Shown in pieces: positions 1 to 7,818 of a stretch of 31,670 nucleotides of DNA. The notes under the pieces were generated by a model, which was not told where the DNA came from, made no database searches, and saw nothing but the letters and a program-made list of their open reading frames with translations. The translations under genes were made by a program, and so were the position numbers. This stretch comes from JAMDCX01 sp049977145. Its GTDB lineage: Bacteria; Planctomycetota; Phycisphaerae; WQYP01. The first letter of the stretch is position 1. Each line of letters begins with the position of its first letter. Location: NCBI GenBank assembly GCA_049977145.1, contig JBMFGW010000036.1:1-31670 (forward strand), read 5' to 3'.

Positions 1-375
1 TTCTCCGAAATGCGTCATAAGGTAACCAGTTTTCGCGCCGGGCAGCGAACCCTCAGGCAAAGACGAGATCGATACCGTCCATCCACCCGCTTTTAATACC
101 GCCCTTTTTATGAGGCGTGATTTTTGCTGTGTCTCCGTTTTGTGCTCTGCCACATAATTGTTAGGGCCCGTGAAGTCCGGAAAATTGAAAATATGGAAGG
201 CTGCCTTGGTCATTGGTTTTTTGAGATCGCCCAAGATAAGCGGTTTTTGTTTGATGGTGAACACGGCCTCGCTGACCGCCGCCGCTCCTGTGCCGAACCG
301 CGTTGTGGAATTGGTCAGAAATACGTCTATGCTTTGGCCTCTTAGAAGAAATTTTACCCCGGCGTTACGGCGAAC
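1..375 (-). CDS. Hypothetical protein, 5'-truncated and running off the left edge
   Basis: On the minus strand one frame stays open for 125 codons, from just after an in-frame TAA (376-378) to the window edge. It reads like real protein, with segments such as KFLLRGQSIDVFLTNST, AAFHIFNFPDFTGPNNY and KAGGWTVSISSLPEGSLPG. There is no ATG near its upstream end; the first methionine lies about 57 codons in, in the middle of what looks like conserved sequence. The beginning of the gene therefore seems to be missing, either deleted or interrupted by the non-coding stretch at 376-597. I do not recognise the family. The word pattern (a short beta-rich domain ending in 'GWTVSI...GYLMTHFGE') resembles small uncharacterised proteins seen near mobile elements, but this is only an impression. 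The small plus-strand frames over the same bases look like shadows. The 3' end lies outside the window. Confidence 0.5.
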
Positions 376-597
376 TTAGTGAAATCGGGGAACTGTCCTG
401 ATGCGGGCGGGTGGTCGGTCGATGAAATCGACAGGAGTACCCGGGGAGTTGGAGCGAAGGCGAGCGTAATGCAAACCCTGGTGGGAAGCCGGTGATCGCC
501 ATAGCAAAGGCATCCATCCTCACTACCGAGAGGTATCGGAGCGTTTGGCTCTGGTTGGCTGAAGATTGGGGTGGGAAAATCAGGTACGGTCGGGATT
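376..597. other. Gene-free 222-bp stretch with small hairpins, possible remnant element
   Basis: No convincing gene lies between the truncated ORF to the left and the DUF5131 stop codon at 598. Short frames open on both strands give low-complexity, proline/serine-rich translations. Two compact hairpins are visible: GTCGAT-GAA-ATCGAC around 417-433, and TACC-GAGA-GGTA (a GNRA-type loop) around 524-535. A purine-rich run (GGGAAGCCGGTGATCGCC) lies between them. This could be a structured RNA or the end of an inserted element. I could not match it to a known class. Confidence 0.3.
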
Positions 598-1359
598 TCA
601 GCCATATATGACCTCCATGGGAATACTCCGGCTTTGGCGGGAACCGTCGATGGCTTTCGGCATCTGATCCCATGTCCTGCCGTCGAGTTCCCGGCCCGCG
701 CGTTTTTTGTTGACTCCGCCCCATTGTTTGAAGAAGAAGGCTACGTTGGCGTCTTGGCATTGATTGCGGATTTCGGTTACCCAGTTTGCGTCCATCGGTC
801 GTGCGCCCGGGCCGGATTCACCGCCGACGATTGTCCAATCAATGCCGGTTAGATTCAATGCGGGCAACGGCCCAAGCAGAGGTTCGAGCGATAAAAACTT
901 AACGTGGGCCGGGGTTTGCCGGAGGTGATCGATACGGAACGTGTAATCCTGCCGCTCCACGCTGACGCCCATCCATATATTTGGCCGCCATTGTAACTGG
1001 GGCGCGATTTCTGAAAGCCGCTCGGCACGCTTGGTGAGAATCTGAAACTGGTGCCAATAGGCCCGGCCCATCACATCAAAAATTTGTTGAATAAAAGCCA
1101 GCGGGACATCTTTATGGAACAGGTCACTCATGGAATTAACGAAAATCCGTTGTGGCTTCTTCCAGCGCAGCGGCAAATCCACCGCCTGCGGCTGAAGGGT
1201 GAGCTTGAAACCGTTGGTATAGTTGGATTGGCCCATGGCCTGCAGGCGCAGAGCCATGCGCTCGGCGTAGCAGTGCTTGCAGCCGGGGCTTACTTTCGTG
1301 CAACCCGTGACGGGGTTCCAAGTGGATTGAGTCCATTCGATGCCTGATCCAGCGGCCAT
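598..1359 (-). CDS. DUF5131 / phage Gp37-Gp68 family three-Cys (radical-SAM-like) protein
   Basis: This 253-residue protein opens with WTQSTWNPVTGCTKVSPGC followed by KHCYAE, the hallmark of the DUF5131 family (phage Gp37/Gp68). The three cysteines (C20, C27, C30; CX6CX2C) fit a radical-SAM-type iron-sulfur site with altered spacing. Further family signatures are FVNSMSDLFH (about 75-84), the FQILTKRAERL segment, MGVSVE, FLSLEPLLGPL and VGGESGPGARPM, followed by an FFFKQWGG motif near the C-terminus. Length and termini look complete. The ATG at 1359 is preceded by a good AAGGAG about 7 nt upstream, located inside the end of the TcmP gene; the two genes are 1 bp apart. The biochemical activity of the family is not established. 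Its regular partner is TcmP, found here directly upstream. The gene is last in a three-gene minus-strand operon. Confidence 0.9.
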   Translation of the reverse strand: MAAGSGIEWTQSTWNPVTGCTKVSPGCKHCYAERMALRLQAMGQSNYTNGFKLTLQPQAVDLPLRWKKPQRIFVNSMSDLFHKDVPLAFIQQIFDVMGRAYWHQFQILTKRAERLSEIAPQLQWRPNIWMGVSVERQDYTFRIDHLRQTPAHVKFLSLEPLLGPLPALNLTGIDWTIVGGESGPGARPMDANWVTEIRNQCQDANVAFFFKQWGGVNKKRAGRELDGRTWDQMPKAIDGSRQSRSIPMEVIYG

Positions 1360-1360
1360 G

Positions 1361-2266
1361 CTAAATCTCCTTCAAAAGGTGCTCAGCAATCTTCAATGCT
1401 ATTTTACCACCGCCTCCCTCATTTGCAGCGGCAAAGTGCAGTTGAAACAGGGGTGATCCCGTTGAATTCTTAAGAACGGCCGGATTGTCCGCTACGGCCG
1501 GGAATATTGTCTTGAGGCGGTGGTGGTAATAATTGCCGATTTGCTCGAGCGTGCACGATTTTTTTATCCGCGTATCACCACCGCCAAAAATCGGGTTGGC
1601 TTCGGAATGGTTATAAAATAATTTGCGCCATTCGTCGCAACCGAATATTGTTGTGAGCCGGCTGGCCCAGGCTGGCGGCATTTTTTCAAAATCGCTAGTT
1701 AGCACGCGGTTGACCGCCATTCCAAGCGGAAACAAAATCCAAACGTCGATTGCGTGTGTGCGGGCAATTGCCTCCATCGTGCTCCATTCCACCTGCATGC
1801 CGAATGGGTCAAGAAACACTACGGCACGACATTGGTTCCAGATTGGCTTGGCGCAACGGCTGCGGAGAAGTTCGTTGCTTTCGCCCTGCTGGATGGATAT
1901 CGAGTTTGCGATGGCGCTGAATGCGCCATCCTTTTTGAGTTTCTCTAATTCGCCAACTCGCTTCCGGCTTTTTTCCATGAACACATATTCGTCAAAACGG
2001 GGGACCGTCTGCAATGCGATGCGGGCCGAGCCATCCAGAAAGTTCTGCGTGCCCTCTTCGGCCAACTCTTCGAACAGGGGCGCAGATGCCCTATCGATCT
2101 TCAACTCGCGATAGCCAGTGCCGGCAAAAGCGTCTATGTATGTCTTCTGGAAAGGCTGGTTCTTCAACGCAGTGGTGTATGCTTTCAGATACCTTCCCAA
2201 GACGGTTAGTTTTTTCTCCGTCCAATCACCGCCGAACATTTGGAGTTGTTCTTGATCGGCACTCAT
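1361..2266 (-). CDS. tcmP: Three-Cys-motif partner protein TcmP, methyltransferase-like
   Basis: The protein has 301 residues from the chosen ATG at 2266. This start makes a 4-bp ATGA overlap with the upstream helicase gene, so translation is probably coupled; longer in-frame starts upstream lie inside that gene and are less likely. It opens with MSADQEQLQMFGGDWTEKKL, typical of TcmP proteins. YIDAFAGTG (43-51) resembles SAM-methyltransferase motif I, and VVFLDPFGMQVEW (149-161) resembles the DPPY/F motif IV region. TcmP was named because it accompanies DUF5131-type three-Cys proteins, and such a gene follows immediately (1-bp gap). The methyltransferase reading is inferred from motifs; no activity is established for the family. 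Both termini look intact. Confidence 0.85.
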   Translation of the reverse strand: MSADQEQLQMFGGDWTEKKLTVLGRYLKAYTTALKNQPFQKTYIDAFAGTGYRELKIDRASAPLFEELAEEGTQNFLDGSARIALQTVPRFDEYVFMEKSRKRVGELEKLKKDGAFSAIANSISIQQGESNELLRSRCAKPIWNQCRAVVFLDPFGMQVEWSTMEAIARTHAIDVWILFPLGMAVNRVLTSDFEKMPPAWASRLTTIFGCDEWRKLFYNHSEANPIFGGGDTRIKKSCTLEQIGNYYHHRLKTIFPAVADNPAVLKNSTGSPLFQLHFAAANEGGGGKIALKIAEHLLKEI

Positions 2267-5200
2267 TTGCACCCCACCGCAGCCATTTCCACAATTTTCG
2301 CCTTCACCGCCCATGGATCGTCCACTTCGATTATCGCCCAGCGGCCCCATTGGCCGGCGTTGTTTACTGCGGGGACCCAGAGGGTTTTGGCGGTGGAGAC
2401 TTTGGCGGCTTTTTTCCGGTCGCCGTCGCCGGTTACTTCGATGATTAAATTCAGCGGATCAGATGGGCCGTGGCCATCATCAATCCGGGCGATAAAGTCC
2501 GGTTCGTAATGGCGCTGCACGCCGTCGATGGTATAGGGAATTTCAAAGCCCAGGCGGCTGTTTTTGACGTAGCAGATTACCTCATCCATATCTTCAAGTG
2601 TCTCGGCCATTTTCTGCTCCCATGAATCGGTATCCGCGACAACGTGGGAGATGTGGCACTTGTCCGGGCGGGTTTTATAAACTGGCCGCCGGGTATCAAA
2701 CTGCACAAACTGTGTGGAGCCGACGGTGTCGTAGGGCTTGGCAATAGGCAGCAATTGTTTTTCGCCAGCGGTGGTCTGAACGACGGCTTTATAGATGCGG
2801 TCCGCGGCATCCCGCCGATTGCTGGACCAAAGCAGCAATTGCGGAAACGTGTTGTCCTTGAGCACCACGCACTGGCTGATCCAATCGCGGGCGATGGAAA
2901 CCAGATCGGGAAATAGCCACTCCTTGCGATTATTATCCAAGTCGGTGAAGTATTGCTCCAGGACGGTGCGGGCGATTTCAAATGCGACAGTTTGAAGGCG
3001 CACGGTTTTGTAATCGTCCAGGGTGTGATATTGGGTTTGGCCGACAATGGGGGCGTTTTCCGTCTTGGTGGGAACGCTTTGCGTGCTAAGTGTGAGTCTT
3101 GACGATTCATTAAAGTTAGCGGTTAGTCGCTCGGCTGGAAGTTCATAGCGGTAACCGTCGATGCGTGGGAAGGTAATTTCGCAGGCGGAGCGTTCCGGAA
3201 GAGCGCGCACGCGCGTGGGCGGCAGACCGGGCACGGGATCCTGCGGCAGGCCGCTGCACGGGATAAAGGAGAACGGCACGCCATAAATCTCGGCATATTC
3301 CACGGGAAACGCCTGAATGGTCACAGGTTTTCCGTTGACGCTGATTGCACTGCTTTCGGCTTCATAACTGCGGCGGCGGAGTCCGCGGCCAATGACCTGT
3401 TCGCATAAAAGCTGTGTGCCAAAGGCCCGCACGCCAAGTATGTGCGTGACGGTATTGGCATCCCAGCCTTCGGTAAGCATGGAGACAGACACCACGCAGC
3501 GGATTTCCTCGCCGAGTTTGCCTTGCTTTCCGACAGTGTTGAGCACTTCACGCAGCAGGTCTTCATCGGTGAGTTTGTCCGCGTCCCGATCGGGAAAACG
3601 GAGGCGGTAATCGGCTTTGAATTCTTCAATTTCCCTGGCGGCGATGGCCTTAAAATCATCCGCCATGGATTCGCCGGATTCAAGCTGCTGGGAATCAACA
3701 AGAATGGTGTTGGGCCGATGGATAAATCGACCATCCTGCACATTGCTGAACAGCGGCAGTCGGCCCGGCACGGCTGCGGTTGATCCGTCGGGCAGCGGTT
3801 TCTCCCAGCCGGCAATGTAGTCAAAGACCATTTTGGATACGTTGGTGTTGTTGCACACGACGATGAAAACCGGCGGGGTGGTGGCGACGCCGGCTTTGTC
3901 CGGCAGCTTCTGCCAGTGCTCAAAGGATTTTTTATAGTGCCCATACAGGCTTATTAACGCACCTTCCAATTCGGCGGGGGGTTTTGGCTCGCCGGAGGCC
4001 ACATCGGCGTTACGGCCCTTTTTGGGCAAGCCATCGCGGATGCGCAGCCACAGATCGCGGTAGGTTGGTTGTTCGCCGGTACCGGAATCATCAGAAACGG
4101 GCACACGCGGAACTTTGACGATGCCGCTTTCAATGGCATCAATGAGTGAAAAATCAGAAACCACCCAAGGAAACAGCGAACCTTCGCGGTAGCCCGATCC
4201 GCGGAGGAAAAACGGCGTTGCGGATAAGTCAAAAATGGCACGAATGCCGGATTTACGGGCCAGCGCTTCCAGGCCGCTGATCCATATTCTTGCGGTCTCG
4301 GAGTTCTCCTGGGCCTCTTTGCGTTCTTCGCCGGTAAGCTGCTCGTCGGCGGCGTCAGGCTTCGGGCGGTAGCAATGGTGGGCCTCATCATTGAGTACCA
4401 CGATGTTTTTTTTGGTGCCCAGATCACGTGTGACACGGCGGATCATTTCGCCTTCGGATTCTGTAAATACCGATGCGCTGCGATCACCGAGAATCGCTTT
4501 GGTGAGTTTACTGGCGGCGGTTTTTTCCCGCCGCTTAAAGGCGTGAAAATTGGTGATGATGACCTTGGCCCGATTCATGGGTTCCAGCAGATCATCGGGA
4601 ACAATATCCATCGTGCGGTAGTAGGTTTCCGGGTCGGATGGCAGCAGCACGCGAAGTCGGTCGCGGATGGTGATGCCGGGGGTAACAATAAGGAAGGCAT
4701 CGGAAAACCGGGCATCCTGGGGGTTGGCGATTTTGTTGAGCGTATGCCAGGCGATGACCATGGCCATCACCACCGTTTTCCCTGCACCGGTGGCCAGTTT
4801 GCAGGCAGTGCGCTGGAGGCCGGGGTTGGCGTAGTCGCCGGCTTTGGCGAGGTCATTTTCAATCCATTGATCGCCATATTTTTTGGCTACTTCGGTAATA
4901 TATATGAGCGTCTCAAGGGCTTCGATTTGGCAGAAAAATAAGCGGCGGTGGCGATCTTCGGAGCGCCAGTGCTGGAGCAGCCGGGCCGTGGTGCGGCTTA
5001 CATCGTCCAAGTATCGGCCATTGCGCCAGGCCTGCACGCGCTGGCGGATGCGGTTGACCGGATCGCTTTCCACCGTGCGGTCGGAGCGCCATTCGTCAAA
5101 GGTGTGTTGGCTTTTGCCGCCGGTTTTGCGGGGGCGTGGAATGGGGACGAAATAGGAACTTGGCCGCCGGAACGTGGCAATATCACTGGTGATGCCGGTT

Positions 5201-5277
5201 TCATCGAATTTGAAATGGCGTGAGGGCTCGTCAAACGGCGAGTTGATGACCGGGTTTTCTATGACCACTTGTTTCAC
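2263..5277 (-). CDS. SF2 DEAH helicase / restriction endonuclease, type III Res-like (BPTD_3080-like)
   Basis: This 1004-residue protein has a superfamily 2 helicase core: Walker A LATGAGKT (161-168), DEAH box VLNDEAHH (294-301), SAT motif DLSATPFFLRG (350-360), and motifs V-VI in SMLTEGWDANTV (599-610) and QVIGRGLRRRSYE (627-639). The C-terminal part carries YEPDFIARI (924-931) and, 16 residues further, LIIEVTGDGD (944-953). These fit the D and E-x-(T) positions of a PD-(D/E)xK nuclease, although the lysine is replaced by threonine. The architecture matches type III restriction Res subunits and, as best I recall, the BPTD_3080 family of restriction endonucleases. It is the first gene of the minus-strand operon. 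No ordinary DNA methyltransferase gene lies beside it; instead TcmP overlaps its stop codon. The start at 5277 gives MKQVVIENPVINSPFDEPSR, which looks like a genuine N-terminus. A role in anti-phage defence is inferred from domains and context. Confidence 0.85.
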   Translation of the reverse strand: MKQVVIENPVINSPFDEPSRHFKFDETGITSDIATFRRPSSYFVPIPRPRKTGGKSQHTFDEWRSDRTVESDPVNRIRQRVQAWRNGRYLDDVSRTTARLLQHWRSEDRHRRLFFCQIEALETLIYITEVAKKYGDQWIENDLAKAGDYANPGLQRTACKLATGAGKTVVMAMVIAWHTLNKIANPQDARFSDAFLIVTPGITIRDRLRVLLPSDPETYYRTMDIVPDDLLEPMNRAKVIITNFHAFKRREKTAASKLTKAILGDRSASVFTESEGEMIRRVTRDLGTKKNIVVLNDEAHHCYRPKPDAADEQLTGEERKEAQENSETARIWISGLEALARKSGIRAIFDLSATPFFLRGSGYREGSLFPWVVSDFSLIDAIESGIVKVPRVPVSDDSGTGEQPTYRDLWLRIRDGLPKKGRNADVASGEPKPPAELEGALISLYGHYKKSFEHWQKLPDKAGVATTPPVFIVVCNNTNVSKMVFDYIAGWEKPLPDGSTAAVPGRLPLFSNVQDGRFIHRPNTILVDSQQLESGESMADDFKAIAAREIEEFKADYRLRFPDRDADKLTDEDLLREVLNTVGKQGKLGEEIRCVVSVSMLTEGWDANTVTHILGVRAFGTQLLCEQVIGRGLRRRSYEAESSAISVNGKPVTIQAFPVEYAEIYGVPFSFIPCSGLPQDPVPGLPPTRVRALPERSACEITFPRIDGYRYELPAERLTANFNESSRLTLSTQSVPTKTENAPIVGQTQYHTLDDYKTVRLQTVAFEIARTVLEQYFTDLDNNRKEWLFPDLVSIARDWISQCVVLKDNTFPQLLLWSSNRRDAADRIYKAVVQTTAGEKQLLPIAKPYDTVGSTQFVQFDTRRPVYKTRPDKCHISHVVADTDSWEQKMAETLEDMDEVICYVKNSRLGFEIPYTIDGVQRHYEPDFIARIDDGHGPSDPLNLIIEVTGDGDRKKAAKVSTAKTLWVPAVNNAGQWGRWAIIEVDDPWAVKAKIVEMAAVGCK

Positions 5278-5323
5278 GCAAATTCCCCTATGACCGGGCC
5301 GCGCACCTGCGACGCCGGGTAGA

Positions 5324-5569
5324 TTAACCTAGGCCACCGTTTGATGCCACTTGCTGAGCGGGCGCAGCAGAATGAAAACATGCGTGCAGGTTATTCCAGG
5401 CGATGGCCCTTACGTCCGGAGATAGCGGCCACGCGGCGGTGGCTTTGGAGGTGCTAAGGCACACCACAAAAGCCGATTTCCGGTAGTCTTGTATGGCGTC
5501 GGCAAGGCGCGATAAGGACCGTGCGTCACCAGGCATGGGCGTGCGTGTCGCTTTCGCCTCAATTAAACT
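5324..5569 (-). pseudogene. C-terminal remnant of an AAA ATPase with DUF4143-type domain
   Basis: About 81 codons are open on the minus strand from after a stop at 5570-5572 to the stop at 5324. The translation contains IEAKATRTPMPGDARSLSRL followed by ADAIQDYRKSAFVVCLS. This resembles the nuclease-like C-terminal domain of DUF4143-type AAA ATPases, which usually read 'iEvKatrt...l.rLa...'. The ATPase and central regions are absent. An in-frame ATG at 5536 exists, but it falls inside the conserved segment, so it is probably not the original start. The fragment sits between the helicase operon and the prophage genes, marking a junction where older sequence was lost. Family assignment rests on a short motif. 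Confidence 0.5.
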
Positions 5570-5644
5570 TTAGGATTGTCAACACTTATGGATTGCATAT
5601 TTCGCTGGCCTGGGTGGTGCCTTTAGTATTTTAGTGATTATCTC

Positions 5645-6970
5645 ATGCCCACCAGAGTCTATAGCGCACCCATGGAACACATTGATAAAGCGGCGGGTGA
5701 TTTCTGGATTTCAGTCGGATCACCCCTGCTGACCAATACGGCGGGCCGCAGCATTCCTACCGATGCGCAGCTTATGCTGGAATATCTCACCAATGATCTG
5801 GTTTATACCTGTGCCAATTGGAACGCCGCGGCGGTGGCGCAAGTGCCGTTTCGGCTCTATGCCATTCGCCGGGGCGGCCAAAAAGCGATTACCGATTTCT
5901 CCACCCGGGGCGTGCCGGCCAAAACGCTGGCGCAACTCAAGGGGAATCCGAATTTTTCCCACACACTTTCCCGCGCCGCGGCGGTGGAAGAAATCACGGA
6001 TCATCCCCTTTTGAATCTGCTGGAAAAGGATAATGACGGGTTAAACGGTTACCAACTGCGGTATATGACCGGCGTATACATGGAAGTATTTGGCGGGGCG
6101 TATTGGCTGTTGGAGCCGGGGCCGTTTGAACCGGTGCGGCGCATCAAGGTGTTGCCCACGCAGCGCGTGCTGCCGTTGCGGGATAATGATTTGGCGGTGG
6201 TGGGATACAAATATATGCCCGCTTTGACGGGGGTATGGATGCAATTAGATAAACAGGATGTGCTGGATTTCCGTTTTCCGGCGGTGGAGGATCCTTATGG
6301 CGGCCGCCACGCACCACTGCGCAGCGCGTACATGCAGGCCGAACTGGCGGCCAAATTCGCCATGTATGAAAACGCGTTAATGGATAACCGCGCCCGCATT
6401 GATGGCACATTTATTCCTAAAGACCAACTGACCAAATCCCAGGCGGAACGGGCGGAACTATTATGGAATCAAAAATTCGGCGGTGAAGGCAACGGCCGAG
6501 TGCTCGTGGCGCAGCAGGCGGGAACCTTTGTGCCGGCACGGTATCCACCAACGGATTTGGGGCCGCTGGAAATCAGCCGGGAAACTTTGCGCCGCTTGTC
6601 CCATGCCTTTGGTGTGCCGGAGGCGCTGTTAAGCAAAGACGCCACCTACGCCAACATGCAGGCCAGCCTGACGCTTTATGCCCGGCAAACCATTTTGCCG
6701 CGGGTGCTGATTCTGGAACAGAAGCTCAATGAAATGCTCACGCCGCTATATGGAGATCGCCTTTTTCTGGCGGCGGACAATCCGGTACCGGCGGATGAGG
6801 CCTTTGAATTGGAAAAAACCCAGATTGCGATTCGCGCGGGCGTATTGAACAAATCGGAAATTCGCCGGGCCATGGGTTTTTCTGATACGCCGCCGGAAGA
6901 ATACAGCAACACGTCGGCCCTTGCCGCCGATGCCGTTACGACCACACCGGCGGAGCATGCGGCGATATAA
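5645..6970 (+). CDS. Phage portal protein, HK97 family
   Basis: The 441-residue product shows the HK97-type portal pattern: an N-terminal VYTCANWNAAAVAQVPFRLY helix region, GGAYWLLEPG, the DVLDFRFPAVEDPYGG loop, the SQAERAELLWNQKFGGEGN segment, then SRETLRRLSHAFGVPEALLS, and a C-terminal TQIAIRAGVLNKSEIRRAMGF helix typical of portals. Portals form the dodecameric ring through which DNA enters the capsid. Length is normal for the family. No clear ribosome-binding site precedes the ATG at 5645, so the true start could differ slightly. The prohead protease follows 53 bp downstream on the same strand. There is no terminase before it and no capsid gene after it, so this is a prophage remnant rather than a working prophage. 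Confidence 0.9.
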   Translation: MPTRVYSAPMEHIDKAAGDFWISVGSPLLTNTAGRSIPTDAQLMLEYLTNDLVYTCANWNAAAVAQVPFRLYAIRRGGQKAITDFSTRGVPAKTLAQLKGNPNFSHTLSRAAAVEEITDHPLLNLLEKDNDGLNGYQLRYMTGVYMEVFGGAYWLLEPGPFEPVRRIKVLPTQRVLPLRDNDLAVVGYKYMPALTGVWMQLDKQDVLDFRFPAVEDPYGGRHAPLRSAYMQAELAAKFAMYENALMDNRARIDGTFIPKDQLTKSQAERAELLWNQKFGGEGNGRVLVAQQAGTFVPARYPPTDLGPLEISRETLRRLSHAFGVPEALLSKDATYANMQASLTLYARQTILPRVLILEQKLNEMLTPLYGDRLFLAADNPVPADEAFELEKTQIAIRAGVLNKSEIRRAMGFSDTPPEEYSNTSALAADAVTTTPAEHAAI

Positions 6971-7023
6971 AAACCGACGCCATGGCTTTAAGCGTCTTTA
7001 CCAATCCAGCAAGGGGAAATTTT

Positions 7024-7818
7024 ATGTCCATGTTGCGCAAAGCGTTTGAGGGGCAACTTATTGAAGTGCAGGCGGGCCGGCGGGAAATTGTGGCGTGCAT
7101 TTCCACGCCCGCGGTGGATCGGGATGGGGATGTGGTATTACCGGCGGGGCTGGTGCGGAAAAATTATTCCGGCCTGACGGTGTTTTACAACCATGACACC
7201 GCCTTGCCGCTGGGAGCTGCACAATGGGTGAAGAAAAGTGGTGATCGCGTACTGGCGAAATATCGCTGCACCGATAAGACACAATTTGGCCGGGATATGT
7301 TTGCCTTGGCCCAGGATGGGGTGTTAAACAGCTACAGCATCGGTTTTTTGCCGGGAGACTTTTCCAATCCAACTCCGGAAGAAATCGCCCGGCGACCGGA
7401 ACTGAAAAAGGCCCGGCGCATCTACCGGCAATGGGAATTGCTGGAATTCAGCCTGGTGGGCATACCGGCGAATCCGGAAGCCACGATGCTGGCGATCAGC
7501 AAAAAAGTGGCACCGGAAACCTGGGCGATTCTGCAACGGTCAACAAACAACGATCAACGAACAGATTGTAGCAATGCGGTAATGAATAATGACAGACCGA
7601 AGCGGATTAAAGGGGACGATTTACAGGAAATGTCAGCCACGGGCGTTGTGCCCGCGCTGGCCGCCAGCGTGGGGGTATCGGATCGGAACACACCAAAATC
7701 CATCCGCCTTCTCAGCCGCGGGGAAATTGTGTGGCACATCGCGCAGCAACTCCGGGCGGTGGATATGGACCGCATTGTGAATGCCACATTTGATCGCCAG
7801 GCGGGGATGGTGCGGTAG
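7024..7818 (+). CDS. HK97 family phage prohead protease
   Basis: This 264-residue protein matches the U35 serine protease family that matures phage heads. The segment STPAVDRDGDVVLPAGL is followed by FYNHDT (candidate catalytic H57), LNSYSIGFLPGDF (candidate catalytic serine at 103-105) and WELLEFSLVGIPANPEA (candidate acidic residue). The start at 7024 is preferred because AAGGGG lies about 8 nt upstream; a longer in-frame start at 6982 gives a poorer N-terminus. The usual next gene, the major capsid protein, is absent: after the stop at 7818 the sequence belongs to the minus-strand GH25 gene, whose frame runs antisense through the last 186 bp of this gene. The C-terminal tail (about residues 180-264) is low-complexity before ending in AQQLRAVDMDRIVN. 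Confidence 0.88.
   Translation: MSMLRKAFEGQLIEVQAGRREIVACISTPAVDRDGDVVLPAGLVRKNYSGLTVFYNHDTALPLGAAQWVKKSGDRVLAKYRCTDKTQFGRDMFALAQDGVLNSYSIGFLPGDFSNPTPEEIARRPELKKARRIYRQWELLEFSLVGIPANPEATMLAISKKVAPETWAILQRSTNNDQRTDCSNAVMNNDRPKRIKGDDLQEMSATGVVPALAASVGVSDRNTPKSIRLLSRGEIVWHIAQQLRAVDMDRIVNATFDRQAGMVR

Noticed and set aside
475..500. Purine-rich GGGAAGCCGGTG stretch resembling part of a cobalamin riboswitch
   Set aside because: The rest of the conserved B12-box architecture is missing and no cobalamin gene lies downstream.
365..760. 131-codon minus-strand ORF overlapping the DUF5131 3' end
   Set aside because: Arg/Pro/Ser-rich translation without protein-like character, mostly out of frame within the DUF5131 gene.
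4375..4941. 188-codon plus-strand ORF within the helicase gene
   Set aside because: Antisense shadow of a well-supported helicase whose motifs are all in the minus frame.
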